A DNA stretch of 28,336 nt, taken from a virus. This document shows, piece after piece, positions 10,101 through 19,894 of this stretch. Made by a program: the position numbers and the translations under genes. The notes below the pieces were generated by a model. That model saw only the letters and a list, made by a program, of their open reading frames with translations, ran no database searches and had not been told where the DNA came from. The stretch lies in the IMG/VR virus record IMGVR_UViG_3300048838_000343, positions 1 to 28,336 of that record, one strand, 5' to 3'. Each line of letters opens with the position of its first letter. Position 1 is the stretch's first letter.

Positions 10101-13100
10101 TTAATCATATTATTGATACAATACCAATAAAACTTACTGTTGTTTTAAAAAATGAAGATAGTGAACAACGATTTGATGGTACAGATCAATTTAATTTATA
10201 TGTACATAATTCTGACTTTTGGAATTTAGATGCCCCTGCTTCTATTTATATGGAGCAAGGAGTTGAAGCGGCAGAAGAATATATATTACATCAAAGACAG
10301 AAGACTCGTGCTTTTAGAGTAACTTTATTAGAAAAATTATTAGCCGCAGATATTGCTATAGGAAAAGGTTTAAAAAGATATGGCGGCCATTTAAATAGAG
10401 TAGCTACTCATGGAGCTATACACGAACGACTTGGTGAAGAGCTTAAGGATGTTGATTTATGGATTGGTATACAAGATTCTGCTGGTACTACTTCTCCATT
10501 TATGGAATCTGGTGTTGTTGGTATGTGGTCTACTCAACCAGGTGCTGTATTATTTAGAACCAATAAAACATTAGATGGTAGTGATATATTTGTTCATGCC
10601 ACTGTTTCTAATTTATCAAAAGAGCACGCTGAAATATTATGGGATTCTTATTTAATTATAGCTGCTGGTTTTGGTTATTCTGCAAAATTAAATAGAGATA
10701 ATGTAAAGAATGCTACTGTTGGTGAGATATTAGACTTGCTTGTTGCACAAGGAGAAAAGGTTTCTAATAATATGAAAGATAAAAATCAAGTATTATATCT
10801 TAAAGGTAGAAAAGAATTACATTTTGGAGATCAAGTTATAAAAGATATATCTAAAGCTACAGCATCTCAACGTGGTAAATTTATAAAATGGGCTAGTGAA
10901 AGTAAGAAGTATAGAGTGCCATTTGAAGTTACTAAGTTGGGCTTTAAATTAAACTCTTTATATAAAAATAAATCTGGTATACAAATTGGTTCGTTTGAAA
11001 TTAAACCAGGTGATACTAGAACATGGGCTCAGATGCTTATGAGTACTCCTATATCTAGTGGTAAAGGTGGAGCTAGATATGCAGTATCTACAAATGTAGA
11101 AAGGGTATTGGATGAAGAGACAGGTTCTTTTAAAGAGACAGTTATACATAGTCCTGCTCTGAAAGTGTTAGATACCGATTTAGATTCATTCGATAAATCA
11201 AACGATCAGAGTGAAAACGATACCCCTGTTGCTCCAGAAATACCAACTCCTACAGTAGAAAATATAAATGATATACTTGGTTCTGGTATTGTTATAGGTG
11301 AGGATGATACAGTTACTGGTTTTTATAGGTCTGAACAAGTAGATGAAGAAACTGAAAAAATATCAGAGACAGAACTTACTTGGTTAAAGGATAGACTCAA
11401 GAGTGGATCTACTATAGAAATGTCTGATCGTTTCTTAGAAATTATTGTAGATGGTGAAAGCAAACAAGCATATGGTGTATTTAAATCTAGTGCTATATAC
11501 TTATATAGCAATGCGCCTAAAGGCACTGTATATCACGAGGCCTTTCATAGGGTATCATTAGGTTACTTATCAGACATAGAACGTAAACAGTTTTATAATG
11601 CAGCTCGTAAAAAATATAATATTCCAGACGCCAGTGATTCACAAGTTGAAGAACGTCTTGCAGAAGAGTTTAGAGCTTGGCGTAATTATATGGAAGTAAA
11701 AAATGGCGAAGAACCAACTTCTATATTTGATTGGGTTAAGAATTTATTTAATTTTATTAAACATTATTTTACTGGTAAAAATGCGATTGCTAATTATGAA
11801 TTAGATACTTTATTTAAACTTATAGATAGAGGTGCTTTTAAATATCACAAGATTAAACGCTCAAGAATAAAAGAATTAGAAGGATTATCTGCTCCTTTAG
11901 AAATTAGCTCTATAGGAGATGGTATGGTTAATGTTCCATTTGTTAACTCTAGAGTTGATTTTGACGATTTTATAAAAGGGCTTGCTCATATATTAATAGT
12001 AGAAAACGGAGTCAACGATTTAGCAGACATAAAGGGAATGAATTTTAATAAAATGTTTGCTTATATAAATAATAAATTAATTCCTGATCTTGAAAAAAAA
12101 TTATCTAAATTAAGAGCCTACCATAAAACAGGTAACTTTACTCAAGACATAACAGAGGAAAAACTTCTAATAGAAATATTTTCTCATGAAAGAGCGTTGT
12201 CTTTATATAAATCAATGGGGGATCCAAAATATATGAAAATATATAAGACACATCTTAAGAAAGTATTAAAGACTGAATATAGTATTAACAATATAGAAAA
12301 TAATTCTGAAGAACTATTAAGTGAGGATGATGAAGAAACAATGTCACCTCAAGAACTTATAACTAGATATAGTAAAGAATCTTTTGAGTTAAATATTGTT
12401 GACAATGTTACATCAAACGTTAAATTTTTAATAGCAACGTTACCGAGATCTTCAGAAGTTAATCCAATAACTAGGACTGTAAAATTTGTTAAGTTTCATG
12501 ATACTTGGTATGAGTTATTATTTCATCTACATGATTTAGATAGTATAGAAGACATGATGGCTAAGCTGAAAGAACTTGGCGAACAACATCATCATTTTAA
12601 TATATTATATAAAAGACTTGAGAGACGTTCTCCAAATTTAAGAAATCAATTCAAAACAGCTGTAAATAAACATAAACATATGTTTATAAATTTCACATAT
12701 ACAAGCGAAACTGGTAATAGAAAGAAAGGCTCTCCTATTGTATATCAAATTTATAGAGCTGATATAAATCGTGCTGAGGAAGAAGAAAAATATGTATGGG
12801 CTGAAAATTTTATACAATCTAAATATGTTAGTCATGGTGAAAAAGCAGGAGATATACAAAAAATTAATGTAGAAGCACTAACAGCATTATATGAAGATTA
12901 TGTAATGTTTGAAAATAAAGTTCGTAAGGAAGGGAGAAAACAATTATCCCCTGAAGAACTTAATGAATATGCTGAGACTCTTTTACAATTTTTACATAAT
13001 GTTGGTATACCTATAGATCGTTTAACATTAGACGCCTATGTGCAAAGTAAAGTTAAGCAAGTTGGTAAAAAGATATATGGTCCACGTGAGGTATTATATT

Positions 13101-16100
13101 CTTTAATAACAACCGAATTTTCTGCATCTAATCCCAGAGATGATAATCAAGTTGGTTATTTTTATAAATTAAAACAATTAGCTGAACTTGGTCTACAAAG
13201 AGAAGAAGATATTAAAAAATATAATGAGTTAAAGTCTAAGAAATCTAAAAATATTCCGACATTACCTTTATATGATTTAGATGCAAATATTAGATCAATT
13301 TATACAACTAGGGATAGCCTTTATATTATAAGGGAATTAGCTAGGAAAATGTTTGAAGTTCATCCTGATTTATTAAATGATGTTGTTATAGGTCCAAATG
13401 GGCATCAATATTTCACATATGCTTTAAATACATATACAACTGACACTATAAAAAAATTGAAGGATAAATCTTTTATAGATAAAAAACTTTCTAAAATAGG
13501 AAATAAACATAGTTTGTTTCTCCAGCAATTGTCTGAAAGTGATATAGTTAGAGAAAAAATATCAATTAGAACAATGTCTTCTTTTCAAGAAAGAGATACT
13601 AATGATTCTGGATCTTCTTATTCTGACTTAAACACAATTGAAGATTATATATTACGTCTTGGAGCTTTACATAATAAAGAGACCTTGGTTCCTTTTCCAA
13701 TTATAGCAGATAGGTCAACCTATTATTTTTTAGATGGATTATCTTTACCAAGAAATATATATGAATTAAATCCTGAAACTGGTGAATTAGAATTTACAAA
13801 TGAAATAATTGATATCTTTGTTGGTTATGCTGAAGATGAACGAGAACGTATAAAGGAAGCTAAAGATATTATTAAAGCATACAATGATGCAGAAAAACGT
13901 AATGATGGTTCCCATATAGACATCTTAAAAAACAAGATGATACTAAATTATCATTATAAACTTAAAGGTAATAAAATAATAACAGCTGGCGCCAATGCAT
14001 TAAAGTATATTGATTTTAAAGAATTCAATAATAAGGATTTTAATTTTGAGAGAGATGCTAGAAATTTAATAAAAGAACATTTAGCTAAAGTTGTTGCATT
14101 TGGTTTAAATAGGGCTAAAAAATTAAAAGTATATGAAGTTGGTATAGAAGAGGAAAACAATCAAGAGTATATAAAAAACATACTTATAGATAATCAGATA
14201 TATAAGGAATATTTGTCTTTATTTCCGAATAGTTCTCATGCAATGCAGGCTATACTAGCATTTAATGAGATTGGTATGATCATTTCAAACTTTGAAATTA
14301 ACAAATTATTTGTTGGCGATCCTGCGTTTTTTAAAGGAGATAAAGAGGAATCTATTCAACAAGATAGGATTAAACGTTTGATGGTATTAACATCTAGTGG
14401 GGATGCAATTAATCAAAAGACCATAGAGAAGAATATAGTAGATGATCATTTTACAATGGCTGCACTGACTACTCAAAAACTTAATATGTCTTCTCCTGAA
14501 TATAGAGAGTATGATCCTTCAAATTATTATTACACATTAAGAAATTTACTTATAGTTCGATATTCTCAAATGTTAGTAAGGGAAATGAAGCATAAACGCG
14601 ATCCTTTATATGGTGAATTAAAATATATTTTAGACGAAGAGTACTTAAGAAGTAAAGATGGTATATTAGAATTTGATATAGAAAAAGTAAATAATATAGA
14701 AAAATCTGTATTAAGAGAAATATTTGGAGTCGATATTAATGATATATTAGAATCATATAGGAGTGTAGATAGTACTGATGGTCAAGCTTATGTATCTCCT
14801 TCTATGTTTAGAGCAATGCTTATACAGTTAGGAGAATGGCCAGAATGGAAAGAAGCTGCTTATAATAATATAATGTCTCGTAAAGACTGGTATTCAATGA
14901 CAAAAGAGGAACAAGATGCTGTACTAAAGTTATATATGCAGCCTTTAAAACCGGTGTTTTTTGATTTAGTTGATAATGGAAATATTGAGGTTCCTACTTA
15001 TTTGAAAATGTCAGTTATGCCACTGTTTCCAGGTTTGGTGGATAATATGAAGTTAAGGGATCTTGCTGATAGAATGGAGGCTGTAGGCAAATATAGCGGG
15101 CTTGGTAAAATTGACATGGTTCCTTATGATAGTGCAATTAAAGTTGGTCTTGGTTATTCAGTTCCTTTATATAAAGATCAATATAAAGAAGATGTTAGTG
15201 ATTTGTCTGACATGAGTTCTACAAGGTTACCTTTTAGATCATTAAGAAAACAGTTAGTAACTGATCCACATAATATTACAGAAACTAAATTAGGTACACA
15301 GGTAATAAAAATAACATTATCAGACTTAATATTAGATGAATCAGTATATAATATTCCTGGAATTGATAGTCCTATTACTGGTAAAGAATTGGCAGAAGTA
15401 ATCTTTAGTTCATTGGCTTCTGTAAGTAATAAGGGTTTAAAAAGATTTAAAGAAAAAATTGGGTTTGATGATAAAACAAATCAAATAAATCTTAAAAAAT
15501 TAGCAGAAACTCTTCGTGAAGATGCTATAAAAAGTAATATGCCTGATTTAATTTCAGATGCTTTTAGAACAGAAGGAGATAATTTATATTTGGAACTTGA
15601 CACATTTAGTAACAGAAAACAAATATTTAGTAGGCTGATAGGCATGGTTACAAAACATACTATAGATATAAAAATGCCAGGTAATCAGTTTATTCAGTTA
15701 TCTGCTACTGGTATAAATGTAAGTAATTCTTCTAATTTGGCTTGGTATGCATTAGACGCAAATGGTAATGTTAGTGCAGCGGAATGTGCTATATCTATAT
15801 CATTGTTTAAACATTTAATTCCAAATTATTCTACTCAGTCTTTCAAAGAATCTGCAGATTATGTACTTAATCATATTCCAGAATTATTAGTTTATCGTAT
15901 CCCTACTCAGGGACAATCTTCTGCTATGTATTTAAAAGTTAGCAGACTGCTTCCTGAACAAGTTGGCGATACAATTATATTACCTAAAGCAGTAACATCT
16001 CTAACTGGTTCTGACTTTGATATTGATAAAATGTTTGTTGTTAGACATTCTTATTTTATCAATGATAGTGGAAAAATGGAAAAGGTTAAATTTTATGATA

Positions 16101-19100
16101 AAGAAGAGGATGGGAAATCTCCTCAAGAATTAGCTTTTGACAATCAGCAGTCTTATATTGTTTCTAAATATAAGGAGGATATAAAGCAATTAGAAAGCAA
16201 GTTATTTGATCCGTCAGTACAACAGGAAGATAAGATAAATAGTGTTATAGAATTTACAGAGTCTCTCAAAGAAGCCATACCAGAATCTTTATACAATTCT
16301 CTACAGACATTATTATCAGATATGATGTTAAGTGAGTTAGATGAAACATTTGTAGGAATAGATAATATAAAAAATATTGCAAATTTACTTAACAATTGGA
16401 ACTATCAGGAAGCAAAGAAAGAGTTTTTAGAAAAATATAAGGATTCTTCTCCTTATGAATTTAATTCTGAACAAGCAGTTAAAAATAGATTGCTAGATGC
16501 TTATTTGTCTGTTTACAAAAATACTAATAGTATTCCACAAACACAATCTCCTTTAGGCTCATATAAAAAATTATTAACAACATTAGCTGGTTCTATAAAA
16601 GAAGAAGATGGTGGTAATATGTTTCATACATACTCTGCTTCAAATCAGAATATATTAAAATTTGAATATACTGGTGGTAAAGATGGTATTGGTCCATTTG
16701 CTTTAAATAACTCTCACCATGTACTTAGTCAAATAGCAGGACTAAAGTATATAGGACAATCGTTTGGTTTACTTAATACTGACTCGAAGGGGTCTATTGA
16801 TCTTAGTGCCAAACTTAGTAGAGATAATACAAATATAATGGCTTGGTTATCTGCATTAATAGATGCTCATGTGGACTTAGCTAAAGATAATTATATTATG
16901 AAACTTAATGTGAATGCAGCTACTTATAATTTTATTGCATTCATGATTAGGGGTGGTTTTGGTTTAAATACTTTTAAAATTACATCTCAACCTATTATCA
17001 GAGATTTAGCAGAGCGTATTAATAACTCTGGTAGGTATAGCAGAATGGGTTTATATACTTCAAAAAAACAAGCCTTAGAAGCCACAAAAAAAGATTGGAT
17101 TAAATTATTGTCTGATGAAGCTAAAAAAGTATATGATGAGCGTAAATTTAACAATAATTCTGTATATGATTTTATACATGTAACAAAAGCATTAGAAAAG
17201 AAATATTATAATGTTAAAGTAGAAGAACTATCAGGTAAGGAAAAAGATAATTTTGTATTGGATCAACTTATGGCTTTTGATATATTTGAACATTTTAATA
17301 AAATGGGTGAAGATCTAAATAATTTTGTACAAATATGTCAGGTTGATACTAAAAAGTTTGGTAGGAATGTACCAGAAATTATACAATATCAAAAAAGAGT
17401 ATTAGACTTTAAAGAAGCTAATAGATTTGAAAATGCTAACAGATTGTTTCCAACAGCTCCTAGGCAGATAAAAGACGGTGAATCCTTATTAGGACCTTAT
17501 TATCGTAATTCTGTATTATTTTTGTTGCAGATGATGCCTAATTTAACTATATATTCTTCACCAGGATTTATAGATATAGTCAATACAGTTTTAAATTTAA
17601 GTGGAAATGGTTCTACTTTAAACAAAAAATTAGTTAATAATATTGCAGATGAAGTATTTGCTGCTATAGCAGGTGACTTTTTCTTTGATGTCGATGAAGA
17701 TGGTAATCCTGAAGAGAATTCTTTTGGTTTGAAAACACATCATGTTGCAAATATAATGCAAGGTGTAATTGATACTTTGACGAGGATTAAATATTCCGAT
17801 GAGCCAATAGCAAAAAGATTTAGAGACAATCCTATATTTAGTTTATTACTTAAGAGACCATTATCAGAAGACAAAGGATTGCCTTTCACTTCTTATATAG
17901 CTGTGGTTAGGAAAGCTTTTTCTGATACTGCTTCTATAAATGATTATATGTATGGTATATTAGATTTACTTTCTGCTACTCCAAAAGATGAGTCAGAAGT
18001 GGAAATGATAAAAGAGATACATAAGTTCGCTAGGAGTTTATTTGTATATAGTTTCTTAAATTCTGGTTTTAGGAATAAATTACATTCTTTCTTTAATGTT
18101 ATACCACCTGTATTATATAAGAATTTAGAAACTGCTAATGGTCGTAAGTTATCATATAATGATTTTATTAAAGCAAAAAAAGAATTATTTTCTAGTGACA
18201 TCAATACTGCTTTAAGCGTATATGTAGATAGGGTATTCAAAAATAATTGGATGAATAAGCAAATCGTTACTCCTATTATAGATGATCATGTTGCTGAATT
18301 AGCCGATCCTTTTTTGAGAGATATACAATATCCTATTAAAGATAAAAAGACTGGCGATATTATATATAAGTGGCGTAGGGCATATAATGTTAAAGGCATA
18401 ACTCCTCCAATTAAAGCAATGGTGTTATCATATAATAAAGAAGGAAACGTTATATATCAAAGATATTATTTAGGAGATAATGCGGAAGGCGAACCTGTAT
18501 TTAAGAAATATATTGTTTATAGAGAGGAGAGGTATGATAGGGTAGATACTAATAATGAACCTATACAATCCTTTAGACCATATCTATTAGAGTATGTTGG
18601 TTATCTAATTGATTCTAGCGAAGAAGAAAAAAAGATACATCCTGTATATAAAACTGTAACCAGGGATTCTTATGAAAAGTCTGGTATAGTTGTCAAAACA
18701 CCTGGTCTAACTCCAGGTAGTATTATTAAAGATGCTAATGAAGAAGGTCTATTAATACAAGATGGTGAAGAACTTCAATATTTCAATGACGAATCTATAC
18801 AATCTCAAGTAAATGGTTATGAGTTTGTGCCTGTAACAAATTTAGTTGTTATGACCTCTTTAGAAAAGAAAAGAGTTGAACAGGAAGGTGTTACAAGAGA
18901 TACCAATAAATCTGAACGTACAACAACTGTTGAATCTACAACTCCAGAATTTGATAAGCTACCATATAGGTCTATAAAGAAAACAATGACCTATGCTGGT
19001 ATTGGTAGTAGGCAAACTCCTCCTGAAATATTGAGTCAAATGACAGATATTGCAAAGGAGCTAGAGTCAAAAGGATATACTTTAAGAACTGGTGATGCTA

Positions 19101-19894
19101 AAGGGGCTGACAAATCATTTAGGGAAGGTACTGGTAATAGTGAGATATATAGGGCAGATGATGCTACTGATGTAACTAGGGCTATTGCTAAGGAGATACA
19201 TCCTAATCCAGATGCATTAACAGACTATGCATTAGATCTTATGGCTCGTAATACTAATCAAGTGTTTGGTGAGAATCTAGACACACCAGTAGACTTTGTA
19301 TTATATTATGCTGAGCCAAGCAATAATCCAATTCGTCCACAAGGTGGTACTGGTCAAGCTGTAGAAATGGCTAATCGAAAAGGTATACCTACTATAAATA
19401 TGATGGATAAAGATTGGCGTAATAAATTAAATATTGTAATTGGTGAAATTAAAACATCCACTGAGTCTAAAAAAACTACTGAAGAAATATTAGTTGATTT
19501 AAAAAATAATCCGAAAGAGTATTTTATTTTTGATGAAGAAGGCTCAATTGCTTTAAGATATTCTCATACAGAAGAAGTTGATAGATTAGAAGAAAGAGTA
19601 GTAGATGTTTTTGAAGGATATCCAGAAGTAAGTATTGAAGAAATTAAGAAAGGAGATTATTATATATATTCTGATTTTGGTAGGGATCAGGAAATATTTG
19701 AAACTGAAGCAAGAAGAATGTTAGATAATTTCTTGCAGAATAATAAGATTCCTGTATATATAGAAACTTGGTCCGATTTAAGAGATAAATTAAATGAAAA
19801 ATTCAAAAATAGTCCAAATTTTACTCCATTAACACTTAATGATATAATTAATGCAACTTCTGAACAAATTACTAACTGGAAAAATTGTTTATAA
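7184..19894 (+). CDS. Giant multidomain virion RNA polymerase with zincin and SLOG domains
   Basis: One uninterrupted 4236-aa frame. Visible parts in order: an N-terminus with hydrophobic, small-residue stretches (about 170-205 and 400-415); charged helical or coiled-coil regions (about 500-760); a possible SH3-like beta module (about 765-825); an acidic/Pro linker (about 1325-1360); a zincin-like site HEAFH (H1451, E1452, H1455) with EERLAEEF near 1489-1496 supplying a possible third ligand; long helical regions; then the polymerase core. That core holds DSAIKVG (2649-2655), RIPTQGQSS (2905-2913) and SDFDIDKMF with D2944, D2946 and D2948, the metal-binding DxDxD signature of the two-barrel RNA polymerases known from the crAss-like phage phi14:2 (gp66) and related to YonO/QDE-1. 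A Thr-rich linker precedes a SLOG-type Rossmann domain (3935 to about 4090). Early-gene transcription after ejection is the known family role; protease activity and the SLOG role are inferred. Confidence 0.88.
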   Translation: MAKRVLYNTVTGDNSIVNAGSEVYPKESFKFPETLKPIRGEYFDEYGGDPYRSLKLYNVGESRFDSGLTYLDEPYLQNIRASRQGPIAQFGSFLNQAIVGELIGGTIEGIGYLGEINEFSDLMSGEDEEFGNAVSRFGKSIREWAREATPVYEYDYREGDFRPWDWSWWMSNGPSIASSLSLMIPSGAVAAIPARLAKSLTFAGKYSAAIRAGRTAAEAAQIASKASTNVSRTVAGLTQAVTSRKMEALMESNGTYDESYQMAISSGKSEDEARQIAAKAAKNNYIANWAMLVQDVPQYLFLNKYIGKYLRGEADDAVKGMSVAAKNELGQKVSLKDYIPSLKASYTLGKDMLGEAGEEAYQYLSNQYGLYSAERMINPDMDVSFIPWAKENIDIGEMATNAFFGAIGAGFMQGVGRPLMDKVRGVEDTQVLEIRSIAERYATIGKNILNAQKIGDDHKLAMELSKGGAELGIRAAMGNSKELLDSFINLVDSGDFSTASKDLQAFAETEEGKSIITQDKKNASEIKKYAEEAYNLYNETLRDINQEGHTFNKGYKKALENLKKTGRSIDADWYKKALASVMTSTSIGKSIIDNSIKNIEQELENSKDKYEKSANQAFKDLSLTGKGILFNELELEALQNIINKDNIIHNEDVMKQMPTKTKEDIDNWRKSIKKEIERLEKTIQNLKDNYPDDDKTNDSSIKVNKADLLEYKELSNKLSLIKRDSYIFGQALKRYNNGELLSDKDIEKYSKEFEDRQEEEYKNGLQIGDTVTIGQDGPLAIIDNVKFTDNKRKYVVKQFAVNEDGSVDESNTLEEYDEDDIWLYDNSGKIDPSLVDTVSSTIDEKNNDPNAELRKSLHDKHLNDPLMTLSDMVSMSHIEQSNPNEIIQRDPKLNSLLSTPLSAVDSIEQSLKDGRVEYSLDLSDKQKFWETHQDLKKRILSIKGNKRLSNKVKTQRINKLISDLIDQVTDNNFNHIIDTIPIKLTVVLKNEDSEQRFDGTDQFNLYVHNSDFWNLDAPASIYMEQGVEAAEEYILHQRQKTRAFRVTLLEKLLAADIAIGKGLKRYGGHLNRVATHGAIHERLGEELKDVDLWIGIQDSAGTTSPFMESGVVGMWSTQPGAVLFRTNKTLDGSDIFVHATVSNLSKEHAEILWDSYLIIAAGFGYSAKLNRDNVKNATVGEILDLLVAQGEKVSNNMKDKNQVLYLKGRKELHFGDQVIKDISKATASQRGKFIKWASESKKYRVPFEVTKLGFKLNSLYKNKSGIQIGSFEIKPGDTRTWAQMLMSTPISSGKGGARYAVSTNVERVLDEETGSFKETVIHSPALKVLDTDLDSFDKSNDQSENDTPVAPEIPTPTVENINDILGSGIVIGEDDTVTGFYRSEQVDEETEKISETELTWLKDRLKSGSTIEMSDRFLEIIVDGESKQAYGVFKSSAIYLYSNAPKGTVYHEAFHRVSLGYLSDIERKQFYNAARKKYNIPDASDSQVEERLAEEFRAWRNYMEVKNGEEPTSIFDWVKNLFNFIKHYFTGKNAIANYELDTLFKLIDRGAFKYHKIKRSRIKELEGLSAPLEISSIGDGMVNVPFVNSRVDFDDFIKGLAHILIVENGVNDLADIKGMNFNKMFAYINNKLIPDLEKKLSKLRAYHKTGNFTQDITEEKLLIEIFSHERALSLYKSMGDPKYMKIYKTHLKKVLKTEYSINNIENNSEELLSEDDEETMSPQELITRYSKESFELNIVDNVTSNVKFLIATLPRSSEVNPITRTVKFVKFHDTWYELLFHLHDLDSIEDMMAKLKELGEQHHHFNILYKRLERRSPNLRNQFKTAVNKHKHMFINFTYTSETGNRKKGSPIVYQIYRADINRAEEEEKYVWAENFIQSKYVSHGEKAGDIQKINVEALTALYEDYVMFENKVRKEGRKQLSPEELNEYAETLLQFLHNVGIPIDRLTLDAYVQSKVKQVGKKIYGPREVLYSLITTEFSASNPRDDNQVGYFYKLKQLAELGLQREEDIKKYNELKSKKSKNIPTLPLYDLDANIRSIYTTRDSLYIIRELARKMFEVHPDLLNDVVIGPNGHQYFTYALNTYTTDTIKKLKDKSFIDKKLSKIGNKHSLFLQQLSESDIVREKISIRTMSSFQERDTNDSGSSYSDLNTIEDYILRLGALHNKETLVPFPIIADRSTYYFLDGLSLPRNIYELNPETGELEFTNEIIDIFVGYAEDERERIKEAKDIIKAYNDAEKRNDGSHIDILKNKMILNYHYKLKGNKIITAGANALKYIDFKEFNNKDFNFERDARNLIKEHLAKVVAFGLNRAKKLKVYEVGIEEENNQEYIKNILIDNQIYKEYLSLFPNSSHAMQAILAFNEIGMIISNFEINKLFVGDPAFFKGDKEESIQQDRIKRLMVLTSSGDAINQKTIEKNIVDDHFTMAALTTQKLNMSSPEYREYDPSNYYYTLRNLLIVRYSQMLVREMKHKRDPLYGELKYILDEEYLRSKDGILEFDIEKVNNIEKSVLREIFGVDINDILESYRSVDSTDGQAYVSPSMFRAMLIQLGEWPEWKEAAYNNIMSRKDWYSMTKEEQDAVLKLYMQPLKPVFFDLVDNGNIEVPTYLKMSVMPLFPGLVDNMKLRDLADRMEAVGKYSGLGKIDMVPYDSAIKVGLGYSVPLYKDQYKEDVSDLSDMSSTRLPFRSLRKQLVTDPHNITETKLGTQVIKITLSDLILDESVYNIPGIDSPITGKELAEVIFSSLASVSNKGLKRFKEKIGFDDKTNQINLKKLAETLREDAIKSNMPDLISDAFRTEGDNLYLELDTFSNRKQIFSRLIGMVTKHTIDIKMPGNQFIQLSATGINVSNSSNLAWYALDANGNVSAAECAISISLFKHLIPNYSTQSFKESADYVLNHIPELLVYRIPTQGQSSAMYLKVSRLLPEQVGDTIILPKAVTSLTGSDFDIDKMFVVRHSYFINDSGKMEKVKFYDKEEDGKSPQELAFDNQQSYIVSKYKEDIKQLESKLFDPSVQQEDKINSVIEFTESLKEAIPESLYNSLQTLLSDMMLSELDETFVGIDNIKNIANLLNNWNYQEAKKEFLEKYKDSSPYEFNSEQAVKNRLLDAYLSVYKNTNSIPQTQSPLGSYKKLLTTLAGSIKEEDGGNMFHTYSASNQNILKFEYTGGKDGIGPFALNNSHHVLSQIAGLKYIGQSFGLLNTDSKGSIDLSAKLSRDNTNIMAWLSALIDAHVDLAKDNYIMKLNVNAATYNFIAFMIRGGFGLNTFKITSQPIIRDLAERINNSGRYSRMGLYTSKKQALEATKKDWIKLLSDEAKKVYDERKFNNNSVYDFIHVTKALEKKYYNVKVEELSGKEKDNFVLDQLMAFDIFEHFNKMGEDLNNFVQICQVDTKKFGRNVPEIIQYQKRVLDFKEANRFENANRLFPTAPRQIKDGESLLGPYYRNSVLFLLQMMPNLTIYSSPGFIDIVNTVLNLSGNGSTLNKKLVNNIADEVFAAIAGDFFFDVDEDGNPEENSFGLKTHHVANIMQGVIDTLTRIKYSDEPIAKRFRDNPIFSLLLKRPLSEDKGLPFTSYIAVVRKAFSDTASINDYMYGILDLLSATPKDESEVEMIKEIHKFARSLFVYSFLNSGFRNKLHSFFNVIPPVLYKNLETANGRKLSYNDFIKAKKELFSSDINTALSVYVDRVFKNNWMNKQIVTPIIDDHVAELADPFLRDIQYPIKDKKTGDIIYKWRRAYNVKGITPPIKAMVLSYNKEGNVIYQRYYLGDNAEGEPVFKKYIVYREERYDRVDTNNEPIQSFRPYLLEYVGYLIDSSEEEKKIHPVYKTVTRDSYEKSGIVVKTPGLTPGSIIKDANEEGLLIQDGEELQYFNDESIQSQVNGYEFVPVTNLVVMTSLEKKRVEQEGVTRDTNKSERTTTVESTTPEFDKLPYRSIKKTMTYAGIGSRQTPPEILSQMTDIAKELESKGYTLRTGDAKGADKSFREGTGNSEIYRADDATDVTRAIAKEIHPNPDALTDYALDLMARNTNQVFGENLDTPVDFVLYYAEPSNNPIRPQGGTGQAVEMANRKGIPTINMMDKDWRNKLNIVIGEIKTSTESKKTTEEILVDLKNNPKEYFIFDEEGSIALRYSHTEEVDRLEERVVDVFEGYPEVSIEEIKKGDYYIYSDFGRDQEIFETEARRMLDNFLQNNKIPVYIETWSDLRDKLNEKFKNSPNFTPLTLNDIINATSEQITNWKNCL
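11534..11671 (+). other. Zincin metalloprotease-like motif in the giant RNA polymerase protein
   Basis: Codons for H1451-E1452-A-F-H1455 form a classic HExxH zinc site. About 40 residues later the helix EERLAEEF offers Glu1494 or Glu1495 as third ligand, a gluzincin arrangement. The site is preceded by a beta-strand pair (FLEIIVDG, AIYLYS) and followed by an aromatic, partly amphipathic helix (WVKNLFNFIKHYF). The catalytic residues appear intact. Cleavage of the phage's own giant chain, of another virion protein or of a host protein are all possible; none is shown by the sequence. Confidence 0.72.
16013..16027 (+). other. RNA polymerase catalytic DxDxD motif
   Basis: These codons give D-F-D-I-D (residues 2944-2948), preceded by LTGS and followed by KMFVVRH. 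The three Asp residues correspond to the Mg2+-coordinating triad in the double-psi beta-barrel of multisubunit-type and QDE-1/YonO/crAss-like RNA polymerases. The upstream DSAIKVG (2649-2655) has a Lys expected in the other barrel. This is the strongest single piece of evidence for the polymerase call. Confidence 0.88.
18986..19450 (+). other. SLOG/DprA-like Rossmann domain at the C-terminal end of the giant protein
   Basis: Residues from about 3935 to 4090 begin with MTYAGIGSRQTPPEIL, followed by a helix, then GYTLRTGDAKGADKSF (G3970 to D3976), VDFVLYY, and PQGGTGQAVEMANRKGIPTINM (GGTG at 4054-4057, E4061). This order of first-strand GIGSR, a Gly-rich second loop with GAD, and a GGTG loop is typical of SLOG-superfamily nucleotide-binding folds (DprA, YpsA, LOG-like). 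A Thr/Ser/Glu-rich linker (about 3895-3930) separates it from the rest, so it probably folds independently. The ligand and role here are unknown. Confidence 0.78.

Noticed and set aside
7184-19894. Possible programmed frameshift or split gene in the giant frame
   Set aside because: The frame is continuous with domain signatures from start to end, and I saw no slippery-site context or loss of coding character.
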